Origin: Incurvaria masculella | Lineage: Eukaryota; Arthropoda; Insecta; Lepidoptera; Incurvariidae | Direction: 5' to 3' | Assembly (NCBI GenBank): GCA_946894095.1 | Contig: OX335660.1 | Coordinates: 9,739,001-9,803,000, forward strand | DNA length: 64,000 bases | Translations under genes and position numbers: made by a program | The notes under the pieces: model-generated | What the model saw: the letters and a program-made list of their open reading frames with translations, nothing else | Told to the model about the DNA's origin: nothing | The model's database searches: none | In this document: positions 11,101 through 21,100 of the stretch, one piece after another | Numbering within the stretch: the stretch's first letter is position 1 | How the letters are laid out: the number at the start of each line of letters is the position of its first letter

Positions 11101-11808
11101 GGCCCATTCATATCTAAACTCTATCCTTCTATGGTCCGAACAGGATGGCTCATTTGATACCTGCCAGCCCGTAATGTGATGGGTCAGGTTTCCAGTAGCA
11201 AGAGTGATATCTGGAATTGTCTGAAAGCGCTTGGTGACAAAGGTGGGTTCTGCTCCCCTGTTAATCACACACATGACTGTTGAGCATAGAAATTCCACCA
11301 AATTCTCACCTCGCACGTTGTTCTTCTTTGACCCCCACAAGGTGTGATGGGCGTTGGCGTCTGCAGCGATCAGGAGATGCTGTTCGCGGTCTTCACAGTG
11401 TCTTATTAGTTGTTCCAGCAGTGCTGGCGGAGCTTGCTCCCCTTCCGGCATGTACACTGATGAAATTAAAATGTCTGGGGCATTTCGTTTAGGGTCCCCG
11501 AGTAGCCTGACTGTGGTCAGGTCCCTGGAACAGAAACGTCTTTCGATGTTAGCTTTCATGTCCCCGGAGACATATATGCATGTCCGGGGGTGTGTGTCAG
11601 TATTGATATCTGTGAACAAATTTCCGCCAAGGTTCCGTAATCCGCAAACCTCACCATGGTAGTGGTAGGGTTCTTGGACCAGGGCGACCGTCAACTTACT
11701 GGCCTCCAACCTGCGCCGCAAAGTAGCTGTAGCCACCTTGCTGTGCATGATGTTGGCCTGCAGGAAGGTAATTACCTTATTTGCGGCGTCGTCTTTACTT
11801 GGAGCCAT
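8161..11808 (-). CDS. Retrotransposon ORF2: endonuclease, reverse transcriptase, RNase H
   Basis: Target-primed retrotransposition protein of about 1215 residues. From the Met at 11808 (MAPSKDD) the order is: APE-type endonuclease with LVQEPY, DANAHHTLW and SDHRR; reverse transcriptase with DIEGAFD, GCPQGGVLSPL and the catalytic YADD near 9750-9770; RNase H with VYTDGSK, QAECVGLIEA, LTDSASV and KGHSGSHGNDAADDLA; and a C-terminal knuckle CRAC-x8-H-x4-C. All catalytic signatures look intact. The frame stays open upstream to 11976, but that stretch is the shadow of the ORF1 tail, and the Met at 11808 overlaps the ORF1 stop, as is usual in these elements. The EGAFD motif together with RNase H fits the R1/LOA/I group rather than Jockey or CR1. 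The stop is TGA at 8161-8163. Expression is unknown. Confidence 0.85.
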   Translation of the reverse strand: MAPSKDDAANKVITFLQANIMHSKVATATLRRRLEASKLTVALVQEPYHYHGEVCGLRNLGGNLFTDINTDTHPRTCIYVSGDMKANIERRFCSRDLTTVRLLGDPKRNAPDILISSVYMPEGEQAPPALLEQLIRHCEDREQHLLIAADANAHHTLWGSKKNNVRGENLVEFLCSTVMCVINRGAEPTFVTKRFQTIPDITLATGNLTHHITGWQVSNEPSCSDHRRIEFRYEWAPLRPELRRNPRMTNKRQYYDNIKNRLEVLRAPGRITTTEQVEAWNGTISTSIIDSYHESCPLRDPHRFNPKHSWWTRKLEKIRRTVRRVFNKAKNTRLDTDWEAYRAALMNYKNKIRDRERKAWRNFCSSIESTAEAARLKKILSADKNKELGLVRRSDNTLTESVEETYRVLLETHFPGSDVVSEVRCDNIGHHEPTIQDWGVADNVISDNKVQWAISSFQPYKSAGCDGILPGLLQWCSNLITPFLVDILRACLAHRYVPKAWREVRVVFIPKPGREDYSAAKAYRPISLTSFLLKTLERLIDREIRDKILPRHPIHKHQHAYTSGKSTETALHSVISKIEAGMETKCMIMGAFIDIEGAFDKTTFHSISQALCKHGVNNTLSGWIDNMLRNRALIFDSQSPIKGIVAKGCPQGGVLSPLLWNLVADDLITKLNAAGYLTIGYADDIVIIVAGKFANVMRNIMEGALKIVEAWCKDYALSVNPTKTELVVFTRKRDIGQMQPLRLFGVEVTLSTEVKYLGVILDNKLNWSRHLEQRLNKARLSFWQCRRLMDKTWGLRPGLTLWLYTTVIRPMITYGALVWWTRTKLKTAANKLLSFQRIASTAITGCMRTTPSTALEVLLGLPPLDLIIQREAAAAAFRLRTTGFWSGETRAQHTTILSLALEENPLLGVRCDRIPKTYNFDRLYTIELSEGPKDYSGLREVRVYTDGSKTEYGTGAGCFSADLNIKRTVMLGAGNSIFQAECVGLIEAAAAIKQREMVDYTIRILTDSASVLKALANQTFTSGLIKQCHEALQDISIDNRITLQWIKGHSGSHGNDAADDLAKAGSSLKPVGPEPFMPTPFSEVKTWLRKRMTRAHTARWSSTADCRQSREAVPAPDPHLTRKLLQLHRPQLRTVVSLLTGHCQLNKHLHTIGVTDSPLCRACLEAEETPAHIVMECRQLQTFWTGVFSFERSDPQVWKDPKGLLRFVEELGWLK

Positions 11809-11995
11809 CGGACCGGTTACTGTGTGACGGCGCGAGTGTGCACTCGAGCGCCGTGTCCACCTCCATGTCCTCGAGTTCCCTCTCTGTCTCCTCATCCAGG
11901 TCGCTGTCACCTCCCAGTTCCGACTGCGACGGTATAAAGGGAGGAATAGGAAAAGAAGGGTGCGCAGTAAGGTCAATTATAAAAGTAAGGCTTTA
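11795..11995 (-). pseudogene. Retrotransposon ORF1, C-terminal remnant
   Basis: One frame below ORF2, the minus strand reads an acidic tail (SELGGDSDLDEE, then ELEDMEVDTALE) ending at TAA 11795-11797. This stop lies 14 bases inside ORF2, an arrangement that favours coupled translation. Only about 65 codons are open before a stop near 11995, and no gag-like zinc knuckle is present, so the N-terminal and central part is missing. The acidic composition differs strongly from the arginine-rich reading of the same bases in the ORF2 frame. Confidence 0.6.
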
Positions 11996-12252
11996 AATAA
12001 TACAACATAAATGAGGACGAAGTTCTAAGTGGTAAATCTTGAAAATTTTGCATTTATCAGAAAACCTCGCAATTGTTTAGCCCATTTTTGGCTTTTGAAA
12101 GGTTGGTCAAAACGTTAGAAAGGTTTTCAGTGTCATAATTCGGGATGTTTTAAAAGTCTTATTTCTCAGAAATGATGGATTTTAGACCACTATAAATAGG
12201 GGATAAATACACTCTACATGTGCTCCTAGTTTTGCCGCTCGAGTTGAATACA

Positions 12253-12770
12253 CACTGAAAAAAAATTATGAGTACTCTGATTTAGCACAGTTAAAATTTA
12301 GTCATGTGTAGTCAAGTATTTCTCATTACTATGAATGTTTTACGATCCGCATCTATAAAAAAGCCAAAACAGTTTAAATTAAACAGTTATTTCAATCGAT
12401 TGAACTGTAACGCTTGGTAAAAATAACACGTGTGACAGATCAGATGATTTTGAAACGGTTATCTTAACTGATTGAATATTAAGGGTGACTACAAATCAGT
12501 CGTGCAATTGTCCAGTATCAAGAGGTACAGTAATTTTAACAGATTGGACAGTACCTTTTTATCAGTTTCACACAGTTAGGGAAACAGAAAGAGAAAACCG
12601 TTATGGTACGCAGTTAAAAAAACAATGAAAATGAATAGTAACATTCAATGTTGAACGCTAACTGTTTTCACTCAGTCAGAGTGTAATAATAAACTTAGTT
12701 GACTGTATTTTAACGTTGCAAGACGGTTGTTACTATCGGAATTACAGTTAGATTAACTGATTTTTCAGTG
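12253..12770 (-). mobile_element. CACTG-ended DNA element, copy 2 of 2
   Basis: Bounded by CACTGAAAAAAAA at left and TTTTTCAGTG at right, giving inverted ends. Collinear with the reverse complement of 2781-3326. Contains at least ten CAGTT/AACTG motifs spaced irregularly on both strands. No open frame. Flanking bases do not show an obvious target duplication. Confidence 0.65.
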
Positions 12771-13698
12771 CATACTTACAATTTCGAATCTAACAGTATC
12801 TTGGTTGACATAATATTGATTGGTCGGGATATCGTAGCGCGCCCGCCGTGTCCCCAGCGGAGGGGAACAATTGATATTGTTAAATGGCGCGGATTGTTGG
12901 TGCCACAACGGGCGGGAAGTGGGCCGCGCAACTAGAGCATGCGACCCGGATGCCGGAAGGGAGCGAGCTGGGTATCCGGGACTCCGGGATGGAAACGATC
13001 CTGAAATGGGACGTGTGTGGGGACTCACACTGAGAGAATTGAGAAGTCAACTAAGTTGACGTTTACCCTAAACCGACCGACTGGCGTTTTCAAATGTATG
13101 GAGAATTAAATGCAGTGGGCGCATTAACAGAGTCGTTATTTATTTATTTTATTTATTTTTTTATTTTATTTGGGTAATCAACAGCTTATATACTATATAT
13201 TTTCACATAAAAATATAACAGTCCAAATCCTATGAATTCCCCATACGACGGGCGATAACTATTCCCATGCTCTTAACATTTTACTAGATTTCTGAATTTT
13301 TTTATTCTAAAATATAATGTAGAAATCTATGTCGGTATGTTTAAATTTTTTAATATACCTTTTAGATTGGAAATATTTGCACATTGAAAAAAGATGTCTT
13401 TTTTTACGTTCATTATCGATTTTGTTTACTGAAAAACATACGGACATAGAATGAAGTTTTTTCAAGTAACAAAAAAACTTTGATTAGAATCTGACAACGT
13501 TTAGGGGTAGGGAAACCTTAGGGGCCTGGAAGACGATTTCGCTATTTTAATTACATTCGCCGCCGTGCAAAATTGTGCCTTGGCCAATAGACAAATAATA
13601 CATTCCTAAAAATTATTAAATCTTAGATTTCCTGTGACTTCACGAAAGCCTTAAGGGACATATGTAGAAAGCTAATACCAAAACCGCAGCCATCACTC
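12771..13698. other. GC-rich block then AT-rich spacer
   Basis: 12835-12990 is GC-rich (GCGCGCCCGCCGTG, GGGCCGCGC) with overlapping short frames on both strands but no recognisable protein. The rest is AT-rich with (TTTA)n-like runs at 13138-13172. Confidence 0.4.
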
Positions 13699-13745
13699 CA
13701 TATGGGAGCCAGGTACCATGCCTGGACCTTCAATGCACGACTGCA
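13699..13745 (-). repeat. SINE fragment
   Basis: GGTACCATGCCTGGACCTTC corresponds to the GGTGCCATGCCAGGACCTTCC block of the SINE body. Very short. Confidence 0.4.
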
Positions 13746-14050
13746 TTGCACTAGATGTGATACACGGATAGTTTTCGTTACCGCTTTGACAAATACAAGC
13801 ACTTATACAAGCGTTTCGAGGATTTTCTTTGTGTTGTTTTCTTCTTTGCACGGATCACATATGTGTAGTGTTTTATTTTTTCTTAATAATTTAGTGCATT
13901 TTGATTGATTGTTGACTTGTTTATTTTCCAAGGACCAAAACATTCAATGTAAAGTATTTAAATGGATATGGAAGCAACCTTAAATAGACGCAACGGTATT
14001 TCTATTGATACACATGCATACATATGTAGGTACAGGCACAGTAGATAATA

Positions 14051-14344
14051 GATGTATAGCTATGTGCAGCTGTGCGACAGCAGTAGCGATTTTTGAGATA
14101 AATACCTTCCCTCCATCGAGTGTGGGGATGTCCCCCACACTCGAAATATTTAAATATTGGCGGAGCACTGCTGGTTCTGTTATTTTTAAAGAGATGATCT
14201 CGAAGGACCATTCGCGACAGTTTAGCATCGCGAAACTATCTTAGAGCCCATAGAAGCGAAATGAGCCTGTACAGTAAGCTGTGCATGAAATTGGGACGTT
14301 GTATGGAGTTGATCTACTGGATGTAATCCTATATATATTCTGTG
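14051..14344 (+). repeat. Dispersed repeat C, copy 1 of 2, with a 12-bp hairpin
   Basis: Collinear with 37145-37430 (GATGTATAGC, CCTTCCCTCCATCGAGTGT, CGGAGCACTGCTGGTTCTG, GAAGGACCATTCGCGA, TATGGAGTTGA, CTACTGGATGTAA). This copy alone carries a perfect inverted repeat TCGAGTGTGGGG / CCCCACACTCGA (14116-14127 and 14133-14144). Class unknown. Confidence 0.65.
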
Positions 14345-15111
14345 GTACAGGTAAGGTTTTATAAAAATCTAAAAATTCATTTGTTGTTACTTCCGCTGAT
14401 ATGTTTTCGAAAGATGGTTTCATTAGTTTGATTTCAAATACAACGAAGCATAGTAAAGATATTTAAAAAAATTGAGGATTATTTTGATTTGTAAATTCAT
14501 ATGAAACAGTATATCCAGAAAAAAACACATCCTGATTATTTAAAATATGATCATATTGCTTCATGTATAGCTGACCATTTAACCTCGAATGTGTGAGATA
14601 ACTATAATGACGTGCGGTGAAATTCAATTGAAATCTCTAGTGGTTTCATATACGTAGACTTTGTTGGATATTTGATGGAGGTGATAATCTTAATGAATGC
14701 TTCCATGTGGTTTGTTAAGTACAGACAATTAACGTTTACAACCAAATGTGACGTACATTTTATTACAGGAACTCACATATACAAAATTCTCGTATTTTAC
14801 AATTAGTTATACATTATACGGGCCAAAAATTATACACCTTGCAATATTTAAGTAGGATGTTACCTAATGGCATTTGTTGTATGGTGTAACCTTACTGACC
14901 TAACCTAGCCTCTCCTCAGAAAGTGTTAATTATTACCTGCATCTGCAACATTGCAATCAGCATTGATGAGTAATTAAAGATAACGGATTACTTAAGACTT
15001 TGCTGTCGTACGTACATAAGTATTATCACCTCTTACAGATTGATGGATCTAGACTCCTTTATAGAGCAAACTCTTAAACGCTGTATTAGCATGCTCCGCT
15101 CGTTCTTTAAC
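14345..15111. other. No recognisable feature
   Basis: AT-rich, short chance frames only. Confidence 0.5.
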
Positions 15112-15290
15112 TCTCGTAGCTCAGGGACGCGGGGAACTGCCTTCATTAGCAGAAGTCATAGGTTCGATCCCCGTTCGTTGAACTGTGCCATGGGTCGGAA
15201 TCCATGTAAAACTCCTCTAATAGGTATTAGGGTTTAAGGCCCCGTGATTTGGTACAATTGCATTGGTTGAGATGATTCTAATAATCCTAC
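15112..15290 (+). repeat. tRNA-headed SINE, diverged copy
   Basis: Starts with CTCGTAGCTCAGGGA (A-box-like) and has GGTTCGATCCC (an excellent B box) at 15163-15173. It continues into the family body (CCATGGGTCGGAATCCATG, TAGGGTTTAAGG, TTGGTACAATTGCATTGG). The internal polymerase III promoter looks better preserved than the body. The 3' tail is absent. Confidence 0.65.
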
Positions 15291-15460
15291 CACCCAGTAA
15301 GAAAAAGAGGGGACCTACAGTTTTACGTGGACTCAGTACCACGGACGGACTCCATCCAGAACGTGACCGCGCCTAGATTTGCTTCACCTTGATTATCGTC
15401 GACGGCGTCGTCGCTTAAATGGGCTGCGATCAGTAGATGTATGACATAAGTGTTCGATTT

Positions 15461-15757
15461 GTTTTATGTAACTGGACATATATGACTAATACCACAACCA
15501 CCGTCATGATAAAGGTCCATAGCACACCGCATTCCCGAAGGAATTAGGTGCTATACCAGGACCTTCCCTTTATGAACACGGCTTCGTTGAAATGAATTGA
15601 AAACAAGAACAATGTTTCATTGCCGTTTCGACCATATTTTCATCCAATACGATGGTACCAATCCGGTCGGGTTTAACCCTACTATCTAGTAGGAGAAGGG
15701 GATCTGCAGTTTTAGATGGATTTCGAACCATGGAACACAGCTCGCATTTGTGAAGAT
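15461..15757 (-). repeat. tRNA-headed SINE body, headless
   Basis: Minus-strand copy from the tail end (TTATGTAACTGGACATAT) through ACCAGGACCTTCCCTTTATG to CGAACCATGGAACACAGC and GCATTTGTGA. The tRNA-like head is missing. It lies 25 bases from the head of the plus-strand copy at 15783, so the two are arranged head to head. Confidence 0.75.
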
Positions 15758-15782
15758 TATGATGATGATTAAGATTACGATT

Positions 15783-16169
15783 GAGCGGCTCGTAGCCTAG
15801 TGGCGCGGGGACTGGCCTAGCGTACCAGAGGCCTGGGTTCAATTCCGACATGCACCACTGTCTTTCCGAGTTCGATAGGTGCATATCGTCACGAATGCGA
15901 GTTGCTCCATGGTTCGGGATCCATGTAAAACTGTAGGTCCCCTTCCCCTACTAGGTGGTAGGGTTAAACCCGCCCGGGTTGGTACCATCGCATTGGATGA
16001 AAAGATGGTCGAAGCGGCAATGAAAAATGTTTCGTGTTTTCCATCCAGTTCAATGTAGCCGTGCTTATAAAGGGAAGGTCCTGTGGAAGGAATGTGGTGT
16101 ATTGGGCTAATATCATAACGATAGTTGTGTGGTATTAGACATCCCTGTCAGGTTGCATAAAAAAAAATC
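15783..16169 (+). repeat. tRNA-headed SINE, near full length
   Basis: Head GAGCGGCTCGTAGCCTAGTGG includes an A box (TAGCCTAGTGG, 15793-15803) and a B box (GGTTCAATTCC, 15836-15846). The 34-base spacing is typical of tRNA-derived internal promoters. The body follows to CCTGTCAGGTTGCAT plus a run of A at 16160-16169. It carries no protein. Related copies lie at 25239, 60212, 39891 and elsewhere. Confidence 0.85.
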
Positions 16170-17965
16170 TAACTCAGGGAGAGAAACAAAGTGGGCTATG
16201 AACGTGGCAGAACAGAATCCTTGATGTCTGGCACGAGAAGCTATCCCCGTGCTTCTGAGCTATGATCCGTTTCTCATTAGATTGTGTGGCATTAGTGACA
16301 ATCAAGTTCAATTCCTAAAGAGAAAGAAAGTGGTGCATGAATGGGCCGGGATGGAAACCATGAAAGCGAATCCCCGCCCCCCTGAGTTATCTATCGAAAT
16401 TATATTCTAAACTTAATCCCTTTTTGTTCTGCTTCTCATCTTGATAACAAACTTTGCCACACCCATTAGCGTGGCTTGAGAGTATTTTAATTCATGCATA
16501 GTCTCGTATAATCCATTGAATAGTAGCGCGACTTATCAGAAAACGGCTTGTCTGGGACAAGCTGTGGTGAAACTGACAGATTAATATCCATAAAGGGATA
16601 GATTATACGCGAGTACAAGTCCTCATGCAACCGATATACTTCATTCAGTTTAAAGTATAAATATATAATTCAAAATAAATTTGATGAATAAAAATATATG
16701 CTTTTATCTCAAGTTGAAAGTAAATAAAATTGAAAAAAATACTAATATCGAGCCACGGCATTGTTTTGTGCATGATGAGATAATTTTAACACGGCAATAT
16801 ATTTGGTTTTATGCACATAATTTGAAAACCATACTTAACCTCATACATATTTCTGTTATTACACCAGCCACCAAACAATTGACGTCGAAAAAGGGAATTG
16901 GTAATAATTCATCTCACCTCAGAGTAATTATTCTTAAGCCCTTACTTAAATACATTATGTACTTACTTATGTATTTATTTACTTAGTTACATGTAAAAAT
17001 AGTAACCTGTATACAGTATAGCCATAAAAATTACATTTGTAAAAAAAAACAGAAGTTTATACCTACCAAGCTTCTTCAAAAAAATATTCTTGCTATGGAT
17101 ACTATGGATCATTAACAAAAAGTGAGGGTTGAATGTCAGCTAAAGAAAATACTAAAAGCCGTTTACAAAGTTAAAATAAATATTTTTTTTGTAATTTTCA
17201 GAATGTGCCATAATACCAATTGAAGAATTCACTAAGCCCCTATTTATTCACGCGTTAACTTTCTCCACCTCCATCACACTGCCCACAATCTCCACACAAG
17301 ATAACACTAAATAACACTATTTAAAGCTAGTTAACATCCTCTTAACAACCTGATAAATCCGTGCGGATTGACAATCGCGTCCCTTAGCGCGAACAAGGCG
17401 CCGCGTCGCCACGTAACGACCCGGTGAAATTGTCGTCCTTACAATTGTACGTACTAATTTAAAGATGGCGGCGCCTTTTATAGGTGTCGGCCGCGAGGTA
17501 AGAATTTACCGGGTGATGGGCACTTGTATGAGGGGCCACGGAGGCTGGAACACCTCAGCGGGACCCTTGTACCGTTTGACGAGCCATATCGGCTTGGGAT
17601 GCTCCGCGATTCTGGTTCTATAGCGCGTGAGGCATCGACAGGGTATAGGAATGATATGCAACGTTAGCACTTTCGCTATCTTTAGTCTGGACTTATTGTG
17701 ACGTAGGTTTTCGGCCTATAAGGTTTAATGGTTACAATTAATATTCTATTTTTATTCAATTATTTTGTATTTTTATTCCATTTGTGTTGCAAATAATATG
17801 CGTAGAGGGCATAGAATTTTAAATTTATTTAAGAAAATTGATCTGATTATTGTTTTTTAATGTCGACCGTTACTGCGCGTAATGGCGTTAAAACTTGTGT
17901 TTGTCCGGTGTGCCGTATCGGATTTCGCGAAAATGTTTTGATCGCTACCCACGGGATTCTTGCTC
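16170..17965. other. No gene; one promoter-like patch
   Basis: Mostly AT-rich. 17365-17560 is GC-rich and includes the AAGATGGCGGC/TATA patch annotated separately. Short chance frames only. Confidence 0.4.
17461..17500 (+). promoter_or_regulatory. Possible promoter/5' exon patch
   Basis: AAAGATGGCGGCGCC (YY1/Pho-like core AAGATGGCGGC) is followed by TTTTATAGG and then CGAG|GTAAGAAT, a good splice-donor match at 17498. The TATA-like element lies only about 15 bases before the donor, so the three signals cannot all work together as a TATA promoter with a downstream first exon. It may be chance in a GC-rich patch. Confidence 0.2.
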
Positions 17966-18197
17966 TAAAAAAAAACCAGCCAAGTGCGAGTCGAACTAGC
18001 ACACGAAGGGTTCCGTACCATCGTACAAGTAAACACGAAAAAAAAAGTTTTTTTATGGGATAACATAAATTTTTATTATTTATAAATTTTAACTATTTGG
18101 TGTTATGGTGGTAAAATAAATACACACTCTATGAAAATTGCAGAGGCTTAGTAATAGGGTTCCGTTGGCACCCTTTGGGTACGGAACCCTAAAAAGG
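17966..18197 (-). repeat. GTTCCG-family dispersed repeat, copy 2 of 5
   Basis: Starts AAACCAGCCAAGTGCGAG, with CACACGAAGGGTTCCGTACC, then ACACACTCTATGAAAAT and ends GGGTTCCGTTGGCACCC...GGTACGGAACCCTAAAAA. Both ends carry GTTCCGTACC-type pieces in inverted arrangement. The (GACG)n segment is deleted here. Confidence 0.75.
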
Positions 18198-21100
18198 AAG
18201 ACATGTCACATCTAGTGCGCCTACTATGAGACCCACTGGCATCATATTTCTAAAATTACCAACCCAACTTAAACGTACATACCATAAGCGCATGTGGTTG
18301 TAAACTATTACAAACTGTTTGATTTTTACATGATATGGAAATGATTTGTAATAATTTCATGAATTAATCAAAAAGTCAACGTAAGTAAAAGTGGACGCAT
18401 GATGTAAACTGAATACGACTGCAAGACGCTCGGAGGCGGGTTAAACTTGTGAGAATGGTTGTTGATGATACGGCTTCTAATTGGCTGGCGTGTATTTTAC
18501 AAGAATGTAGCATGATGTATTGAAACGTATTAATGTTGGAAAAGTAGTTGTTAATTTTGGAAGAGTTTATCTAATTTGTTACAGTGATAAATTGCTCGAC
18601 AAATACCTTATAATAAACATCATTATCAAACAGCCGAAAAACAAAAGTTCAATCACGGAATTCATATGTTATTCAAAATATTGAAAAATAACAGCGTATT
18701 TCTTGTTCTTTTCCACTTGTGAATATTGAATAGCTGTCATTTTATTTTGATCAAATAATTTGTTTTTGTTTCCGAATATTGGCAACCCAATATTATTTTT
18801 TGTACATTATTTTTTGCTGCATAAAGGCCTATTAAGGTGTATGGCGTCACAGTAGCACAGTCTGGTTTATTTTAATATCCCCATTGTGTCGAGTGATAAC
18901 CCTCGCGATGTTTCGTAGCGCGCCGCGCTCCGCCGCTGCGGGGACGGTGAATCTCACACAGACGAGGAGTGTCGACGGCGTGCCACTGCAGTTATAGTTT
19001 GTAACTTCCTATGTTTAAGGAGTTATAGAAGAAATAACTATGAATGACTGTGGCGCCATCTACTTTGATGCACGGGGTGTGTGTTAACACCGTTTTGAAT
19101 CAGTGTCTTTTGATGTCAAGCTATTGAATACGAAAATGTAGTACTTACCACTTAATTAGCCTGAATTGCCAATGTTTTGGCTTTTATGTGAGCGTAGTCA
19201 GTCTCGCCACTCGTAAAAATAGCGATGAATAATTCATAAATCTTATAAATATTAAGTTTTTTTATCAATTCAGAATTATTCGCTTCCACAAGAATACGCG
19301 GTCTTCGAGAGAGCGCCTGGATGCAGATAATTGCGTGAGCTAATGGCGGCTGCGCGAATGAATGATATTTCCTCTGGACTATGGACACGATGAGAAAATA
19401 TTAATTATAAATCTACTCACGCAAATTACGAGGTTTTATGAACAGTGAGGATTAAGAGGAGCTTAATGAAATGTTTGTACATGCTGGAATGCGGGCAAGA
19501 GGTGGACCAAGTTTGGATATGAAATAATTGGTGCGCTTTGAGTAGTTATCGTGCATTGGGCCCTGTATTTCTGTACTCCCACGTAAATCTGTTTCCTATC
19601 TCCCATGTAGAATTTAAGGTATGTATTTGTAGTTCTAGTTTGCTGATTGCCTCACTTTTATTTACTTCCTTTTTACGTGCATCCGGTTGCTTTCCCGGAG
19701 GAATAAGCAAATATGATAAAGTGCCATGTGATACGATCCCAGCATACTTCTTTCGCTTCCTCCACATACATATTTGTACATACATATTTTCATACATGCT
19801 CGACGATTACGCGACGATCGCAGTGTACATTGTATCAATCTGGTCATTGCACGTTCTCTTAGATCGTCCGGACACAAAGATTCCACTCACTTCTCCGTTC
19901 TAGATTTGTTTCGTCATTGTTTCTTCATCCATTCACTCTTCATCTCAAACCACCTTACATACCCTTCTCAATTCTCGTCAATATATCATCTTCAATTGGT
20001 ATGATTAGCTTTTGTAAAATTACATTCGTAAATGTTTAAGTAGATGTATATAGAAGTTTTAAAATCCATACAAAATTTGCACGAAAAGGATTAAAGTATT
20101 TACGTACAGATTTACTAAACATATGTGGAATTCAGTGTTCATAAACGTTCGGTAAGCGAGCACATACTATGCAGCAGGCAGGTACAAAGTCGATGGCTAA
20201 GCTTTAGAAACCGCAACATGTCTGGTCGGTAGTCAGTTGCAGCGCGCTTGTACCTAGCCTGACCAGTGATACGTCAGTACAGATGCATTCACATTAGAAT
20301 ATCATTTAATTTTGATTACAAATAATTAAATACTTCCTTGGGTTTTTTTTAAATACCGCATTAAATTTGGAACTATGAGTCGCCAATTAAAACAGGCCAA
20401 CTCCAAAAGGCCCAATATGACTTCCATCATATCTTTGCAATTTGTTGTCACATTATTAAAACTAAGCTTTTAGTCGACTTTCGTAACGAAAATATATGCT
20501 TTAGAATTACATGTTTTGTCTTTTTCTTTCATTCGAAAATAATGAGGATACGAAATATTGTATGAAACGCTTTATACCACTTTTGATTGGAAGATATTAG
20601 ATTATAGTTTTAAAGCATAGATTTTTAGTAGGATGGACAATGAATTGTAAAATTTTGAAGCTGCGTTTATTATATCGTACTCTATATCTCCATAGAGTAC
20701 GAGTGTTTTGGAGTTCGTCCGTGTGACTTGGGGTCTCTTAAACCTTGAATAATTCATTGATATTCAATTAAGTTCGTATTATTTAGTAATGAAGCTTTAG
20801 TAAGAAGCCAACTATCATGGATGGCATTCAGTGTGCAAACACCCTTAGCGCGCGATAGGTGACAAGTGCGACGGGTGGCGGTGACAAGTAGTCGCCAGCA
20901 AACACTAATTGAAAAGAAGTAAAGTCCATTCAGCGATAGGTTGGAGGAGCCTCTGGGTCCAGTACTAGCGAATCTCACGCACTTTGGCTAATGTAAGTAT
21001 TTTTTAGATATATGTATTTTTTTTTTTATTCATTTATATCCATAAATAAATGCTTACAATGGCTTTTATTTCGGACTGTAGACAGTTCATTAAGTGACTG

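Larger units (their letters stand above)
8074..11995 (-). mobile_element. R1/LOA-like non-LTR retrotransposon, 5'-truncated
   Basis: Minus-strand LINE holding the tail of ORF1, a fully open ORF2 and a 3' UTR of about 70 bases that ends in an (AAC)n run (read as GTT repeats at 8074-8090 on plus). ORF1 and ORF2 overlap. The sequence upstream of 11995 gives no further ORF1, so the copy is most likely truncated there. No convincing target duplication was found, so both ends are approximate. The intact ORF2 suggests a fairly young insertion. Confidence 0.85.
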
